From Actinomycetes bacterium (lineage in GTDB: Bacteria > Actinomycetota > Coriobacteriia > Coriobacteriales > UBA8131), in assembly GCA_009787085.1 (NCBI GenBank), contig WRGR01000045.1, forward strand, positions 128,075 through 192,074: a stretch of 64,000 nucleotides of DNA, written 5' to 3'. Made by a program: the position numbers and the translations under genes. Below, piece by piece: positions 6,487-14,370 of the stretch; position 1 is the first letter of the stretch; each line of letters starts with the position of its first letter. The notes under the pieces were generated by a model. That model did not search any database. It saw only the letters and a program-made list of their open reading frames with translations, and was not told the DNA's origin.

Positions 6487-9174
6487 CCCATGCTTCAGAC
6501 GGTCGTGCTCTTCGGCACGCTTGGCGTTATTGAAGCGATCCAGCGTTCCCACTAAATAGCCCGTGATGCGGCGGATGCGCTCAAAGGGGCGGTCGCCTTC
6601 CTCGCGGCCACACATCGGGCAACGGTCGCCGATGATGCCGTTGTAGCCACAAACCGGGTCGCGGTCTACCGGGTGGTTGACGCTGCCATAGCCGATGCCG
6701 CTTTGCTTCATGTGCCGGACAACGGCCTCAAAGGCCCCTAGGTTCTGCGCCGGGTCACCGTCCAGCTCAACGTAGCTGATATGGCCGGCGTTAGTCAGCG
6801 CGTGATAGGGTGCCTCCAGCTCGATCTTAGTGAAGGCATTGATCGGATAATACACTGGAATATGAAAGCTGTTGGTATAGTAGTCACGGTCTGTGACACC
6901 GGCCAGCACCCCGAAGCGCTCAGCGTCCATGCGCACGAAGCGGCCAGAGAGCCCTTCGGCCGGCGTGGCTAACAACGTAAAGTTCAGGCCCATAGCGCTG
7001 GACTTGTTATCCAAGAAATTGCGCATATGACCGATGACCTCTAGGCCGAGGTTCTGGGCGCGCTCGCTTTGGCCGTGATGCTCGCCGATCAGCGCCACCA
7101 AGGTTTCCGCCAAGCCAATAAAGCCCATGGACAGCGTGCCGTGCTTCAGCACCTCGCCCACCTCATCGTCCCAGTTCAGACTATCAGAGCCCAGCCAAAC
7201 TCCCTGACCCATCAGGAAGGGCATGTTATAGACCTTCTTGGTGGACTGGATGGCCAGCCGCTCCAACAGCTGCTGGCAGGCCAGCTCCATCTTGTTGTCC
7301 AGCATCTCAAAGAACAGGTCGATGTCGCCTTTGCCGCGAATCGCCAGCCGTGGCAGGTTGATGCTGGTGAAGGAGAGGTTGCCGCGTCCCGGGGTCACCG
7401 CCGCCTGGGGGTCATGGACATTGGCCATGACCCGTGTACGACAACCCATGTAGGCCACCTCAGTATCCGGGGTGCCTTTGTAACAGGTGGCATTGAAGCT
7501 GGCATCCATGAAGCTGAAGTTAGGGAACAGGCGCTTGGCGCTGACTGCGCAGGCCTGCTGGAAGAGGTCGTAATTGGGATCCCCGGGGTTCGCACTAACA
7601 CCGTCTTTGACCCGAAAGATCTGGATCGGGAAGATGGCCGTCTCGCCACTGCCCAGCCCCTCTTCAGTAGCACAGAGGATGTTTTTGATCACCATCCGCC
7701 CCTCAGCAGTAGTGTCCATGCCATAGTTGATGGAAGAGAAAGGCGTCTGCGCTCCCGCCCGGGAATGCATGGTGTTCAGGTTGTGAATAAAGGCCTCCAT
7801 TGCCTGATGTGTGGCCTTGTCGGTGTCTTTCCAAGCCTGACGGGTGGCATAGTCCTGGGCGTGGGCAGCAGTGGCCGCATCCAGCCTGCTAGTCGCTGGT
7901 GCTGCCGCTGCCGCTGCCGCTGGTGCTGGTGCTGGTGCTGGTGCTGGTGCGCTTTCCTCCCCGGCCCGGCCTGTTGCGGCGCTGCTGCCGAACTCTGCCA
8001 GCAGTACCCCCCGCTCGTAGGCCAAGTAGGCCGCATCCATGGCCAGTGTCGGCAGCATCTGGCATTCTTTCTCCACCTGATCCAGCAGAGCCTTGACCCG
8101 TTCCTCCGCCTCGTCCAAATCCATCAGCAGCTCCAAGGCGGCGGTCAGGGCCTTGCGGTAAAACCGACGGTAGGTCTTGCGCACACCAACTGCCATGCCG
8201 TAGTCGAAGTTCGGGATGCTCTGGCCGCCATGCTGATCGTTTTGATTGCTCTGGATAGCGATGCAGGCCAAGGCCGAGTAGCTGGAGATGTCGCTGGGCT
8301 CCCGCAGTACGCCATGGCCGGTGGAGAAGCCACCCTCAAAAAGCTTGACAATGTCGATCTGGCAGCAAGTGGTGGTGAGGGTGTAGAAGTCCAAATCGTG
8401 GATGTGGATGTCGCCCTCGCGGTGGGCGCGAGCAAAGGGCTCAGAGAGCACGCTCATCTGGTAGTACTGTTTGGCAGTCTCCGACCCATATTTCAGCATG
8501 GTGCCCATTGCAGTGTCGGCATCGATGTTGGCGTTCTCCCGCGCCGTGTCATTGGCCGCCGCCGCCGCATGGGTCAGCTGGTCGATCTTCTGCATCAGCA
8601 GGGTGTTCATCTCCCGGGAGCGGGTGCGTTCGCTGCGGTACTTGATATAGGCCCGGGCGATCTGCACAAAACCGTTAGCGGCCAACACCTCCTCCACCAA
8701 GTCCTGCACACCCTCCACGGTCGGCAGGGTAACAGTGGCACCGGCAGGAGTGCCTGCGGCGATGCGCTCCACCACCTGCTTGGTCAGGCGGTCGACCACT
8801 GAGCGCTCCTTGGCCACTCCAGAGGCGGCGAAGGCCTTGTTGATGGCATCGGCGATCTTGGAGGCATCGAAGGCCACGGCTCGGCCGTCACGCTTGACGA
8901 TGGCCTCGATGGCGGCCGGGGGCGCGGCGGCGGGTGCGGCAGGTGCCGGAGGTACGGCGGCTGCTGGGAGCACCGCAGACTCGTCGATGGCAACAGCGGC
9001 GGAGGCGGTACTGGCGGCACCGCCAGCACCAACAGCAGCGAAGCCACCGGGGCTGCCGAGAACGCCGGGGACTCTGGAGCTGCCGGCGGCAATGGCCGGA
9101 TACACCGGAACACTGGCTCTTATTGTATCGGTTTCGGCGATGGTGCTGGGAACTATCACGGTTTCGGTTGGCAC
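6481..9174 (-). CDS. nrdD: Anaerobic (class III) ribonucleoside-triphosphate reductase NrdD
   Basis: NrdD reduces ribonucleotides to deoxyribonucleotides without oxygen, using a glycyl radical made by NrdG. An ATP-cone regulatory domain begins near residue 90 (AIVKRDGRAVAFDASKIADA). The catalytic barrel follows. A zinc site lies near the C-terminus (DPVCGYNGIIGDRCPMCG) and the glycyl-radical loop is RRITGYLVGTLDRF. Two features are odd. There is an Ala/Pro/Gly-rich N-terminal extension of about 88 residues, and an Ala-Pro insertion near residues 408-426 encoded by a hexanucleotide repeat. At 897 residues it is longer than usual. The start is a GTG preceded by AAGGAAGGAAG. Confidence 0.96.
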   Translation of the reverse strand: MPTETVIVPSTIAETDTIRASVPVYPAIAAGSSRVPGVLGSPGGFAAVGAGGAASTASAAVAIDESAVLPAAAVPPAPAAPAAAPPAAIEAIVKRDGRAVAFDASKIADAINKAFAASGVAKERSVVDRLTKQVVERIAAGTPAGATVTLPTVEGVQDLVEEVLAANGFVQIARAYIKYRSERTRSREMNTLLMQKIDQLTHAAAAANDTARENANIDADTAMGTMLKYGSETAKQYYQMSVLSEPFARAHREGDIHIHDLDFYTLTTTCCQIDIVKLFEGGFSTGHGVLREPSDISSYSALACIAIQSNQNDQHGGQSIPNFDYGMAVGVRKTYRRFYRKALTAALELLMDLDEAEERVKALLDQVEKECQMLPTLAMDAAYLAYERGVLLAEFGSSAATGRAGEESAPAPAPAPAPAAAAAAAPATSRLDAATAAHAQDYATRQAWKDTDKATHQAMEAFIHNLNTMHSRAGAQTPFSSINYGMDTTAEGRMVIKNILCATEEGLGSGETAIFPIQIFRVKDGVSANPGDPNYDLFQQACAVSAKRLFPNFSFMDASFNATCYKGTPDTEVAYMGCRTRVMANVHDPQAAVTPGRGNLSFTSINLPRLAIRGKGDIDLFFEMLDNKMELACQQLLERLAIQSTKKVYNMPFLMGQGVWLGSDSLNWDDEVGEVLKHGTLSMGFIGLAETLVALIGEHHGQSERAQNLGLEVIGHMRNFLDNKSSAMGLNFTLLATPAEGLSGRFVRMDAERFGVLAGVTDRDYYTNSFHIPVYYPINAFTKIELEAPYHALTNAGHISYVELDGDPAQNLGAFEAVVRHMKQSGIGYGSVNHPVDRDPVCGYNGIIGDRCPMCGREEGDRPFERIRRITGYLVGTLDRFNNAKRAEEHDRLKHGV
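7895..7950. repeat. Hexanucleotide repeat inside nrdD
   Basis: About nine units of GCTGGT/GCTGCC on the plus strand encode an alternating Ala-Pro/Ala-Ala run in NrdD. The unit length keeps the frame at any copy number, so slippage would change only linker length. Confidence 0.9.
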
Positions 9175-9423
9175 TAGATCTGCTTCCTTCCTTCTGTATT
9201 TACTGCTACGTTTAAGCTGCTATCTAATATCACGTTATGTCCCATGCTGCATACATCCAACTACGTCCCCCCTATTCGGTCGGCGACCCGACGGCGAGCC
9301 AGATGCTCGGCGACGAGCCGCATGTTTTGAACCATCCACGAACCCACCTGCTACAAGACCAAACACCAGCTTCTGCCAAGCTTGCTGGTAGACTCATAGC
9401 CCGCGTTTACAACTACAAAAAAA
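9175..9423 (-). other. Long nrdD leader, no gene seen
   Basis: About 250 bases separate the NrdR boxes from the nrdD start. I see no convincing gene and no known riboswitch. A short inverted pair (CCAGC/GCTGG near 9371-9393) is too weak to call. Only the purine-rich binding site near 9180-9190 is assignable. Confidence 0.4.
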
Positions 9424-9470
9424 TAACTATATATTGTGGTTTTATGATTTACGTACACTGAGTATAGTAG
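9424..9470 (-). promoter_or_regulatory. Tandem NrdR boxes
   Basis: The NrdR repressor binds paired boxes of consensus acaCwAtATaTwGtgt. Box 1 (TAACTATATATTGTGG, 9424-9439) matches the core very well. Box 2 (ACACTGAGTATAGTAG, 9455-9470) is a weaker match. The two are offset by exactly 31 bp, three helical turns, as known for NrdR. They lie upstream of nrdD-nrdG. NrdR itself is not in the window. Confidence 0.75.
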
Positions 9471-9564
9471 CCGAGCTGAAGCGTGTTGGCAAGACACAAG
9501 ATGTAGGAAAAACCCTCTGCAACAAATGAGGAATTAGGACAGCAGCGCACCAGTAGTGATTCTC

Positions 9565-10695
9565 TTAGTCCACGCCATCATGAGCACCTCTCTTCTGAGC
9601 GGCCAAGAAGCGCCATACACAAACCGCAAGCATCAGGACGATGAGCAAGATGCCAATAGGCACCAAGGCAGCGGACCGGGCACCCGGCACCGCCTGAAAG
9701 ACATACACAGTACTGCCGTCATCCATCAAAACGCCATCCGTTCCCCGGTAAAAGCCGCTGCCCACCAAGTAGGCGGCAGGCAAGGGCAGCCAGAACAGGG
9801 CCCCAGACGAGCCGCAGACAAAGAGCGGCACCAAGGCATAAGCCAAGCCGGAACAGAGCGCAGCGATGGTCGAGCGGCTACAGAGGTATACCAGTAGCAC
9901 AAGGGCGGACAACAGGCAGGCTCCCAGCAGGCGGAGCCAAAACATCTGGAAGAGCAGCGAGCCTAAAGAGATGGATGCCGTGCTCAAAGCAAAGAACGGG
10001 ATGCTTTGGATGGGAAAGCCAAAGCCAAACAGGCTGCCCGCCCGGGCGGCCTGAACCACATCGATGAGCAAGCAGCCGCCAACCAGCAACAGGCAGACCA
10101 GGCCGGTAATGCCGAGTTTTAGGGCAGCCAGGCGCATTCTGCCCTTAGTGGCTGTGAGGTTCAACGCTGCCATGCCACTTTTATCCTCGCCGCTAAACAC
10201 CAACACACTGAGGACGATGACAGCTAAGACCAGCAAATAATCCGGCTGCTCAGAGGCCAAAATGGCCGACCAACCAACGGGATCTACAAAATAACGGTTT
10301 GTTGGGTCGGCGGCCACATATTCGTACTGCTGGTAGAGGTGCTCGCTAAGCGGCCTTGCAATTTGCACATCTGTCTCAGCTGCTGTAACCTCATCTAACT
10401 GCTGTGAGTTTATCTTAGCGGCTGCGAATTCCTCGAAGGCCTCTTCGATACGGCTGTCCGAATCGTCAAGGCGGGACTTCGCACTCAAAAGCTGCTGCCG
10501 CTTCTCGGCGGTCAAAGGACCCATAAGCGCAGCTATCTGCTCTTGGTACTGGTTTTGGAGCTGCTGCGTTTGAAACAACGGCGGCGGCGCTGTTGTCAAG
10601 GCAAGCCCCAGCTTCAGGGCCAGCATCAAAACGATGAACAGGAGCATCCCCCTTTTGATCAGCAGTTTCTTCAGCTCCTCGGCCGCAAGCCTCAT
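9565..10695 (-). CDS. ABC-2 type membrane permease-like protein
   Basis: This 376-residue protein has an N-terminal membrane helix (residues 15-34) and an extracytoplasmic region of about 120 residues. Five or six further membrane helices follow (for example YLLVLAVIVLSVLVF and LGACLLSALVLLVYL). The segment VFSGEDKSGMAALNLTATKGRMRLAALKL resembles the EKxxGtxxxLxxTpxgR motif of ABC-2 export permeases. Its start overlaps the stop of the upstream paralogue by four bases (ATGA), so they are translationally coupled. No ATPase subunit is adjacent. Substrate is unknown. Confidence 0.65.
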   Translation of the reverse strand: MRLAAEELKKLLIKRGMLLFIVLMLALKLGLALTTAPPPLFQTQQLQNQYQEQIAALMGPLTAEKRQQLLSAKSRLDDSDSRIEEAFEEFAAAKINSQQLDEVTAAETDVQIARPLSEHLYQQYEYVAADPTNRYFVDPVGWSAILASEQPDYLLVLAVIVLSVLVFSGEDKSGMAALNLTATKGRMRLAALKLGITGLVCLLLVGGCLLIDVVQAARAGSLFGFGFPIQSIPFFALSTASISLGSLLFQMFWLRLLGACLLSALVLLVYLCSRSTIAALCSGLAYALVPLFVCGSSGALFWLPLPAAYLVGSGFYRGTDGVLMDDGSTVYVFQAVPGARSAALVPIGILLIVLMLAVCVWRFLAAQKRGAHDGVD

Positions 10696-11492
10696 CCCTG
10701 CTCCCCTCTGCTGGCTGCCTTGCGCCGCAGAAGGGCGCTATGCCTCATTGCACCCCTGATGGGCAGCCGTCGGCCCCAAGCCAAGTGTACAACAGCACTG
10801 GCCGTTGCCACCTCGACGAGGCCTACCGCCGCCAGCGTTTTGGCAAAAACGGTGCAGTGCCTGCCCCTGCGGCTGGTGCGCAACAGCGGCTGGACACCGG
10901 ATTCCCTCTCTTTTGCGAACAACGGGCAGAAGGCCAGGACCATCAGCAGCCAAACCAGCAAAGTGGAGAAGCCGTAATGCAGGTACTGGTTGGTTTTGGA
11001 CATCTCGTAGTAGTTCTGGATCACCCTTGTGCCGTAACCCTCGGCCACCAACTGGCTCTTCTGGGCATCGTAGTCGTTGCCAACCGAACGATAGAAGTCA
11101 ACATTGGCCGCGGCCTCGGCGCTAAGCTGCTGGACAGTGCTGTTGTAGAGGAATATCCGCTGCATCTCTTGGCGGTGCATATCGAAAATATTCATATCAC
11201 CGAAGGCATAACCGGTGTAGAACTGGTCACTGGGCGCATCTGTTTCGTATGACCCCGAGGCGATGACTGTCGAGAGGCGTTGGTAGTTCTCCATCACGAA
11301 ATCGATGTGCTCTTTGGTCATCGGCCCGGCGATATCTTGGTAGAGCCGCCAATAGCCTTGGTCGCTGGCATCACCACTACCGGTTTCATGAGTAGTGATA
11401 GAGAAGATATTCAAAGCCAACAGCAGCACCATGGCAACCAGCACACTACGCCGCTTGATGACCTTGCGCAGCTCCTCGCCAAGCAGTCTCAT
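10692..11492 (-). CDS. ABC-2 type permease-like protein, shortened
   Basis: This is a paralogue of the following gene: both begin MRL..EEL+K..K+R and share a first membrane helix, a long extracytoplasmic region and then a helix (LLVWLLMVLAFCPLFA) with KERESGVQPLLRTSRRGR. After that only about 55 residues remain, ending in a basic tail (LLRRKAASRGEQG). The later membrane helices of the family are missing, so an internal deletion is likely and function is doubtful. Its ATG directly follows the end of a repeat element (CCCTAG-ATG), which leaves no ordinary ribosome binding site. Confidence 0.55.
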   Translation of the reverse strand: MRLLGEELRKVIKRRSVLVAMVLLLALNIFSITTHETGSGDASDQGYWRLYQDIAGPMTKEHIDFVMENYQRLSTVIASGSYETDAPSDQFYTGYAFGDMNIFDMHRQEMQRIFLYNSTVQQLSAEAAANVDFYRSVGNDYDAQKSQLVAEGYGTRVIQNYYEMSKTNQYLHYGFSTLLVWLLMVLAFCPLFAKERESGVQPLLRTSRRGRHCTVFAKTLAAVGLVEVATASAVVHLAWGRRLPIRGAMRHSALLRRKAASRGEQG

Positions 11493-11511
11493 CTAGGGAG
11501 ATGCCGATCAA
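11493..11511. repeat. Single end of the palindromic element
   Basis: TAGGGAGATGCCGATCAAG matches the element end, but no REP-like hairpin follows. It abuts the start codon of the shortened permease. Confidence 0.6.
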
Positions 11512-11577
11512 GCGTGAAAATGGCACTGACTCTTCGTGACCTGTTTGTGCTGCTGCTGAGCGGTGGCATGGCGCAAA

Positions 11578-11727
11578 TCATGCCACGCCAACTTCGCCGA
11601 CAGGCGCATTACCGACCGGGGAGCCAACCTCGCCAACAGGCGCGTCACCGTCCGGGGAGCAGCCCGGGGCAACGGGCAGCGCCAGCAGCAGCGCACAGGC
11701 CAGCCGGCTTAACACCGCATCCGTCAT
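11578..11727 (-). CDS. Small protein with lipoprotein-like N-terminus, possibly a gene remnant
   Basis: An ATG with a strong upstream AAGGAG begins a 49-residue frame: MTDAVLSRLACALLLALPVA followed by PGCSPDG, which resembles a lipoprotein signal although proline at -2 makes the lipobox poor. The rest is a duplicated 12-residue unit (DAPVGEVGSPVG/NAPVGEVG) from an imperfect 36-bp repeat. It ends at a TGA shortly before a repeat-element end. It may be the truncated first gene of the permease operon. Confidence 0.4.
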   Translation of the reverse strand: MTDAVLSRLACALLLALPVAPGCSPDGDAPVGEVGSPVGNAPVGEVGVA

Positions 11728-11970
11728 ACTGCTCTCCTTAATGTTAGGCCCCCTTCAGCTAACCAAAACGAAACGATTGTACCGTAAGCAGATGCACACA
11801 ACAAGTCCTCAGAATCTGTGCTTCTTGTGAGCCTTGGTCTGCCGTATCTGTTCAGGGTGAAGCGGGATGAGGATGAGTGGCCGAAAACTGCAAGGGGCAT
11901 CCGCCATCTGCTTATCCCCGAGGCGTATTTCCGCAGAGGTAAAGGGCGCCGGTTGGCAGGGTGCAGCTCC
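11728..11970. other. Intergenic stretch, possible decayed coding sequence
   Basis: No supported gene. One plus-strand frame (about 11829-11980) reads VSLGLPYLFRVKRDEDEWPK onward and looks more protein-like than chance, but it has no binding site and runs into the end of the ATPase gene. It may be a fragment of a lost gene. Confidence 0.3.
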
Positions 11971-13248
11971 CTAGGGCCTTAGCATGGCGGCCGGTATTAC
12001 GTGTGTGCCGTCGTGTCTGGTGTATGCGGTGTCTCCGGTCGTGACTAGTATCTTGGCTACCCTGTAGTTGGTGAACGTCTTCGCAAACCAGTTGAGGTGA
12101 TCAACTTGGTTGCCCACGGCCTCGGCTCCCAGCTTGACCTCGATGGCCGCGACGCGGCCAGCTTTCTCGATGATGAAATCAACTTCATGGTTGCCGGTGC
12201 TGGTACGGAAGTGGTTCAGCTGTGCTGTGATGGCTTGGGCATAAGTCTGCAGACTGAGCGCAAGCAGGGACTCAAAGAGCCGACCGGCAAGACTTGAGCG
12301 CTGTGGCCCGAACAGGGGTATGCTGTCGTCGAGGAAGCCGTCCATGGTGATGCCCAATAGCCGTGCCGCCAAGGCCGGGTCGGCCAAGTAGTGTTTGGCG
12401 GTCATGCCGAGGTACTTGAACTGGGAGTTCATTGGCAGCCAAGGCTCCACCCGGTCGGTGATCCAGAGGTTGTCCAAGATATCGCGATATGCCAAGGTCG
12501 TGCTCTTGGCAGGTTTGTCTTTGTCGTCTGGGATTGCCGCATCCAAGATGACTTGGTAGGGGGCGGTGCTTCCGGTTGCCGCCGCATAAGCACGGAGCCA
12601 ATTGCGCAGGACACGCGGTTTGCGCACGGTATAGCCCTGGTCTGTGAACTCCCTCTCGAAGAGACTCTCAAGGTAGCTGTCGATGAACAGGGTCGCCCCC
12701 TTATCGGGCAGGCTACGAATGCCGGGGAAGCCAGATCGGATGATCTCTCCCAGATAGTCTTCGAGGCCGACGCTGGTCGATCCCTCGACCATCTCGACCT
12801 TGCCTTGCAGGATGTCATCGAGGCTGATTCCGGAAGTCTCCGCTCCTTCTCCCAGCCGCTCGGCTAGCGACAATGGCCGCATCCGGATTCGGGCGATCCT
12901 GCCAGCACCGCTGTGAACGGCTGCGCCTTTGGGGGTTGCGCTGCCAGTGAGGACGAATCGTCCGGGCCGGTTATCGTTGTCGACCGCCCGGCGGACATCG
13001 TCCCAGATGCTGGGCAGCCGTTGCCACTCATCGAATAGGACAGTTCCCTCGGAGCCAAGGAAAGTGGCCGGTGAAGCGGCGACTAGCTCGCGGGTAGGGG
13101 CGCTGTCGAGCCTATAGGTTTTATCAGCCAAACGCTCGGCGCTTGAGGTCTTCCCTGCTGCCTTGATGCCATTGATCGCAAAAGCAGGAACATAGGTCAG
13201 ATAATCTTGGAGCAAAGGATCAATAAGCCTTGGGATATAGTCAGACAT
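11971..13248 (-). CDS. AAA-type ATPase with DUF4143 C-terminal domain
   Basis: This belongs to the abundant ATP-binding proteins with an N-terminal AAA_14 domain and a C-terminal DUF4143 domain; their role is unsettled. Walker A is GIKAAGKTS near residue 29, Walker B is TVLFDEWQ, and FVLTGSATPKG is the sensor segment. The C-terminus carries a PD-(D/E)xK-like nuclease pattern, HEVDFII...VAAIEVKLG. The start MSDYIPRLIDPLL is chosen because GGAAG precedes it; an upstream in-frame ATG lies in the operator array. It stands alone between two repeat-rich gaps. The stop TAG lies in CCCTAGGGAGCT, which resembles an element edge. Confidence 0.85.
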   Translation of the reverse strand: MSDYIPRLIDPLLQDYLTYVPAFAINGIKAAGKTSSAERLADKTYRLDSAPTRELVAASPATFLGSEGTVLFDEWQRLPSIWDDVRRAVDNDNRPGRFVLTGSATPKGAAVHSGAGRIARIRMRPLSLAERLGEGAETSGISLDDILQGKVEMVEGSTSVGLEDYLGEIIRSGFPGIRSLPDKGATLFIDSYLESLFEREFTDQGYTVRKPRVLRNWLRAYAAATGSTAPYQVILDAAIPDDKDKPAKSTTLAYRDILDNLWITDRVEPWLPMNSQFKYLGMTAKHYLADPALAARLLGITMDGFLDDSIPLFGPQRSSLAGRLFESLLALSLQTYAQAITAQLNHFRTSTGNHEVDFIIEKAGRVAAIEVKLGAEAVGNQVDHLNWFAKTFTNYRVAKILVTTGDTAYTRHDGTHVIPAAMLRP

Positions 13249-13277
13249 CAAACTTCCATACAGGTGGTATTCTGCAA

Positions 13278-13362
13278 TACAGTCACATTCTATATTCAAA
13301 AACAGTCGTTTGCAATAGACTAAAACAGTCTTTTAAAAATAATCAAACCAGTCATTTACAAC
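13278..13362 (-). promoter_or_regulatory. Four-copy operator array with 23-bp period
   Basis: CAGTC (minus strand GACTG) recurs at 13280, 13303, 13326 and 13349, exactly 23 bp apart. Three copies share the longer minus-strand form TTGYAAAYGACTGTT (the copy at 13326 is degenerate). The array covers the promoter region of the ATPase gene; TATAGA between copies 1 and 2 is a candidate -10. It looks like a multi-site repressor operator. Confidence 0.6.
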
Positions 13363-13454
13363 TAATGTTTGCTATGTTGAACCACCGTTGACATGGAATG
13401 GCAGCATCGAATAGTGCCGTCATGGCTGCAGTTTCAGTCCACGTACCCTGCGAC

Positions 13455-13558
13455 CGACGAAAGACTGCGGGCCTGAGCCCGCGATGACTGGCGCTGCATG
13501 TCAATGCTGGTTCAACAGGGCATTTATTCAGGTTCTCAATAAATCGGTGCCTCCCTAA
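13455..13558. repeat. Right half of a type A palindromic element with extra insert
   Basis: GAAAGACTGCGGGCCTGAGCCCGCGATGACTGG forms the REP-like hairpin in two arms around GCCTGAGC (13460-13492). The end AAATCGGTGCCTCCCTAAAG supplies the ecfT stop codon TAG. About 40 extra bases lie between hairpin and end. Confidence 0.7.
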
Positions 13559-14370
13559 AGCCACACCCCGAGCACCACCAGCGCTGCTGCGGACAACAGC
13601 GCCAGCAGCACCCGGCTTGCCCGCAGGGTCTGGGCGCGCAGGTGCGTGCGTCCCTTGCCGGCGTAGCAGCGTGCCTCCATGGCTGCCGCCAGCCGGTCGG
13701 CGCGGCGGAAGAGCTTGACGAACAACGGCACCAGCACCGGCAGCCAAGCCCGCGCCCGCCTGAGCGGCCCGCCCCGGTCGAACACCGCGCCCCGCGCCTG
13801 TTGTGCCACCATGATGCGTTCGGCTTCGCTGGCGGTCAAGGGGATGAAGCGCAAGGCGATGGAGAACATCATGGCGATGTCCTCCGTGGGCAAACGGAGC
13901 ACGGCCAGCGGCCGCAGCAACGACACCAAGGCATCAGAGAGTTGCACCAGCGAGCTAGTGTAGGTCAAAAGCGAGGCTGCGCTGAACAAGGCGACGATGC
14001 GGACAACCAAAAAGCAACCGCGCAGCAGGCCGAGCGGCAACAGGCCGAAGCTGCCAATGAGGCTGACGCCGCTTTGGGCACTGGGCAAAGCCAAGGGGTC
14101 AAGAGAGAAGGAGAAGCCGTTGGCCAGCAAGACGAAGACCAGGATAACGGCTAGCGGTACCAGGCCACGCAAGGCAAAGGCCAGAGGCACCCGGGCGGTA
14201 AGGTAGGCCGCAAGCAACAAGGCACAGAAAAGCGCCAGCCCCAGCCAATGATCGACGAGGAAAAGCCCCGTTACGTAGCCGACCAGCAACAGCAGCTTGA
14301 GCCGGGTGTCAAGGCGATGCAGCGGGGTGTCAGCATCGATGTAGTTGCCAAAGGGCATCACAGCTGCCAT
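13555..14370 (-). CDS. ecfT: Energy-coupling factor transporter transmembrane protein EcfT
   Basis: EcfT is the membrane scaffold that links an ATPase pair to exchangeable substrate-binding S components for vitamin or metal uptake. The 271-residue protein starts with MPFGNYIDADTPLHRLD, followed by membrane helices. The two coupling-helix motifs appear as QQARGAVFDRG and MEARCYAGK (usual form AxRG/ARG). A final helix ends the protein. Its start overlaps the fused ATPase gene; GAGGAAGG precedes the first ATG. No S component is nearby, so this is a shared (group II) module. Stop codon TAG falls in the edge of a repeat element. Confidence 0.92.
   Translation of the reverse strand: MAAVMPFGNYIDADTPLHRLDTRLKLLLLVGYVTGLFLVDHWLGLALFCALLLAAYLTARVPLAFALRGLVPLAVILVFVLLANGFSFSLDPLALPSAQSGVSLIGSFGLLPLGLLRGCFLVVRIVALFSAASLLTYTSSLVQLSDALVSLLRPLAVLRLPTEDIAMMFSIALRFIPLTASEAERIMVAQQARGAVFDRGGPLRRARAWLPVLVPLFVKLFRRADRLAAAMEARCYAGKGRTHLRAQTLRASRVLLALLSAAALVVLGVWL

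Noticed and set aside
7069-8802. Long plus-strand open frame (577 codons) antisense to nrdD
   Set aside because: It lies wholly within a certain gene, has no recognisable domains and is rich in Gln, His and Val, as expected when a GC-rich coding strand is read backwards.
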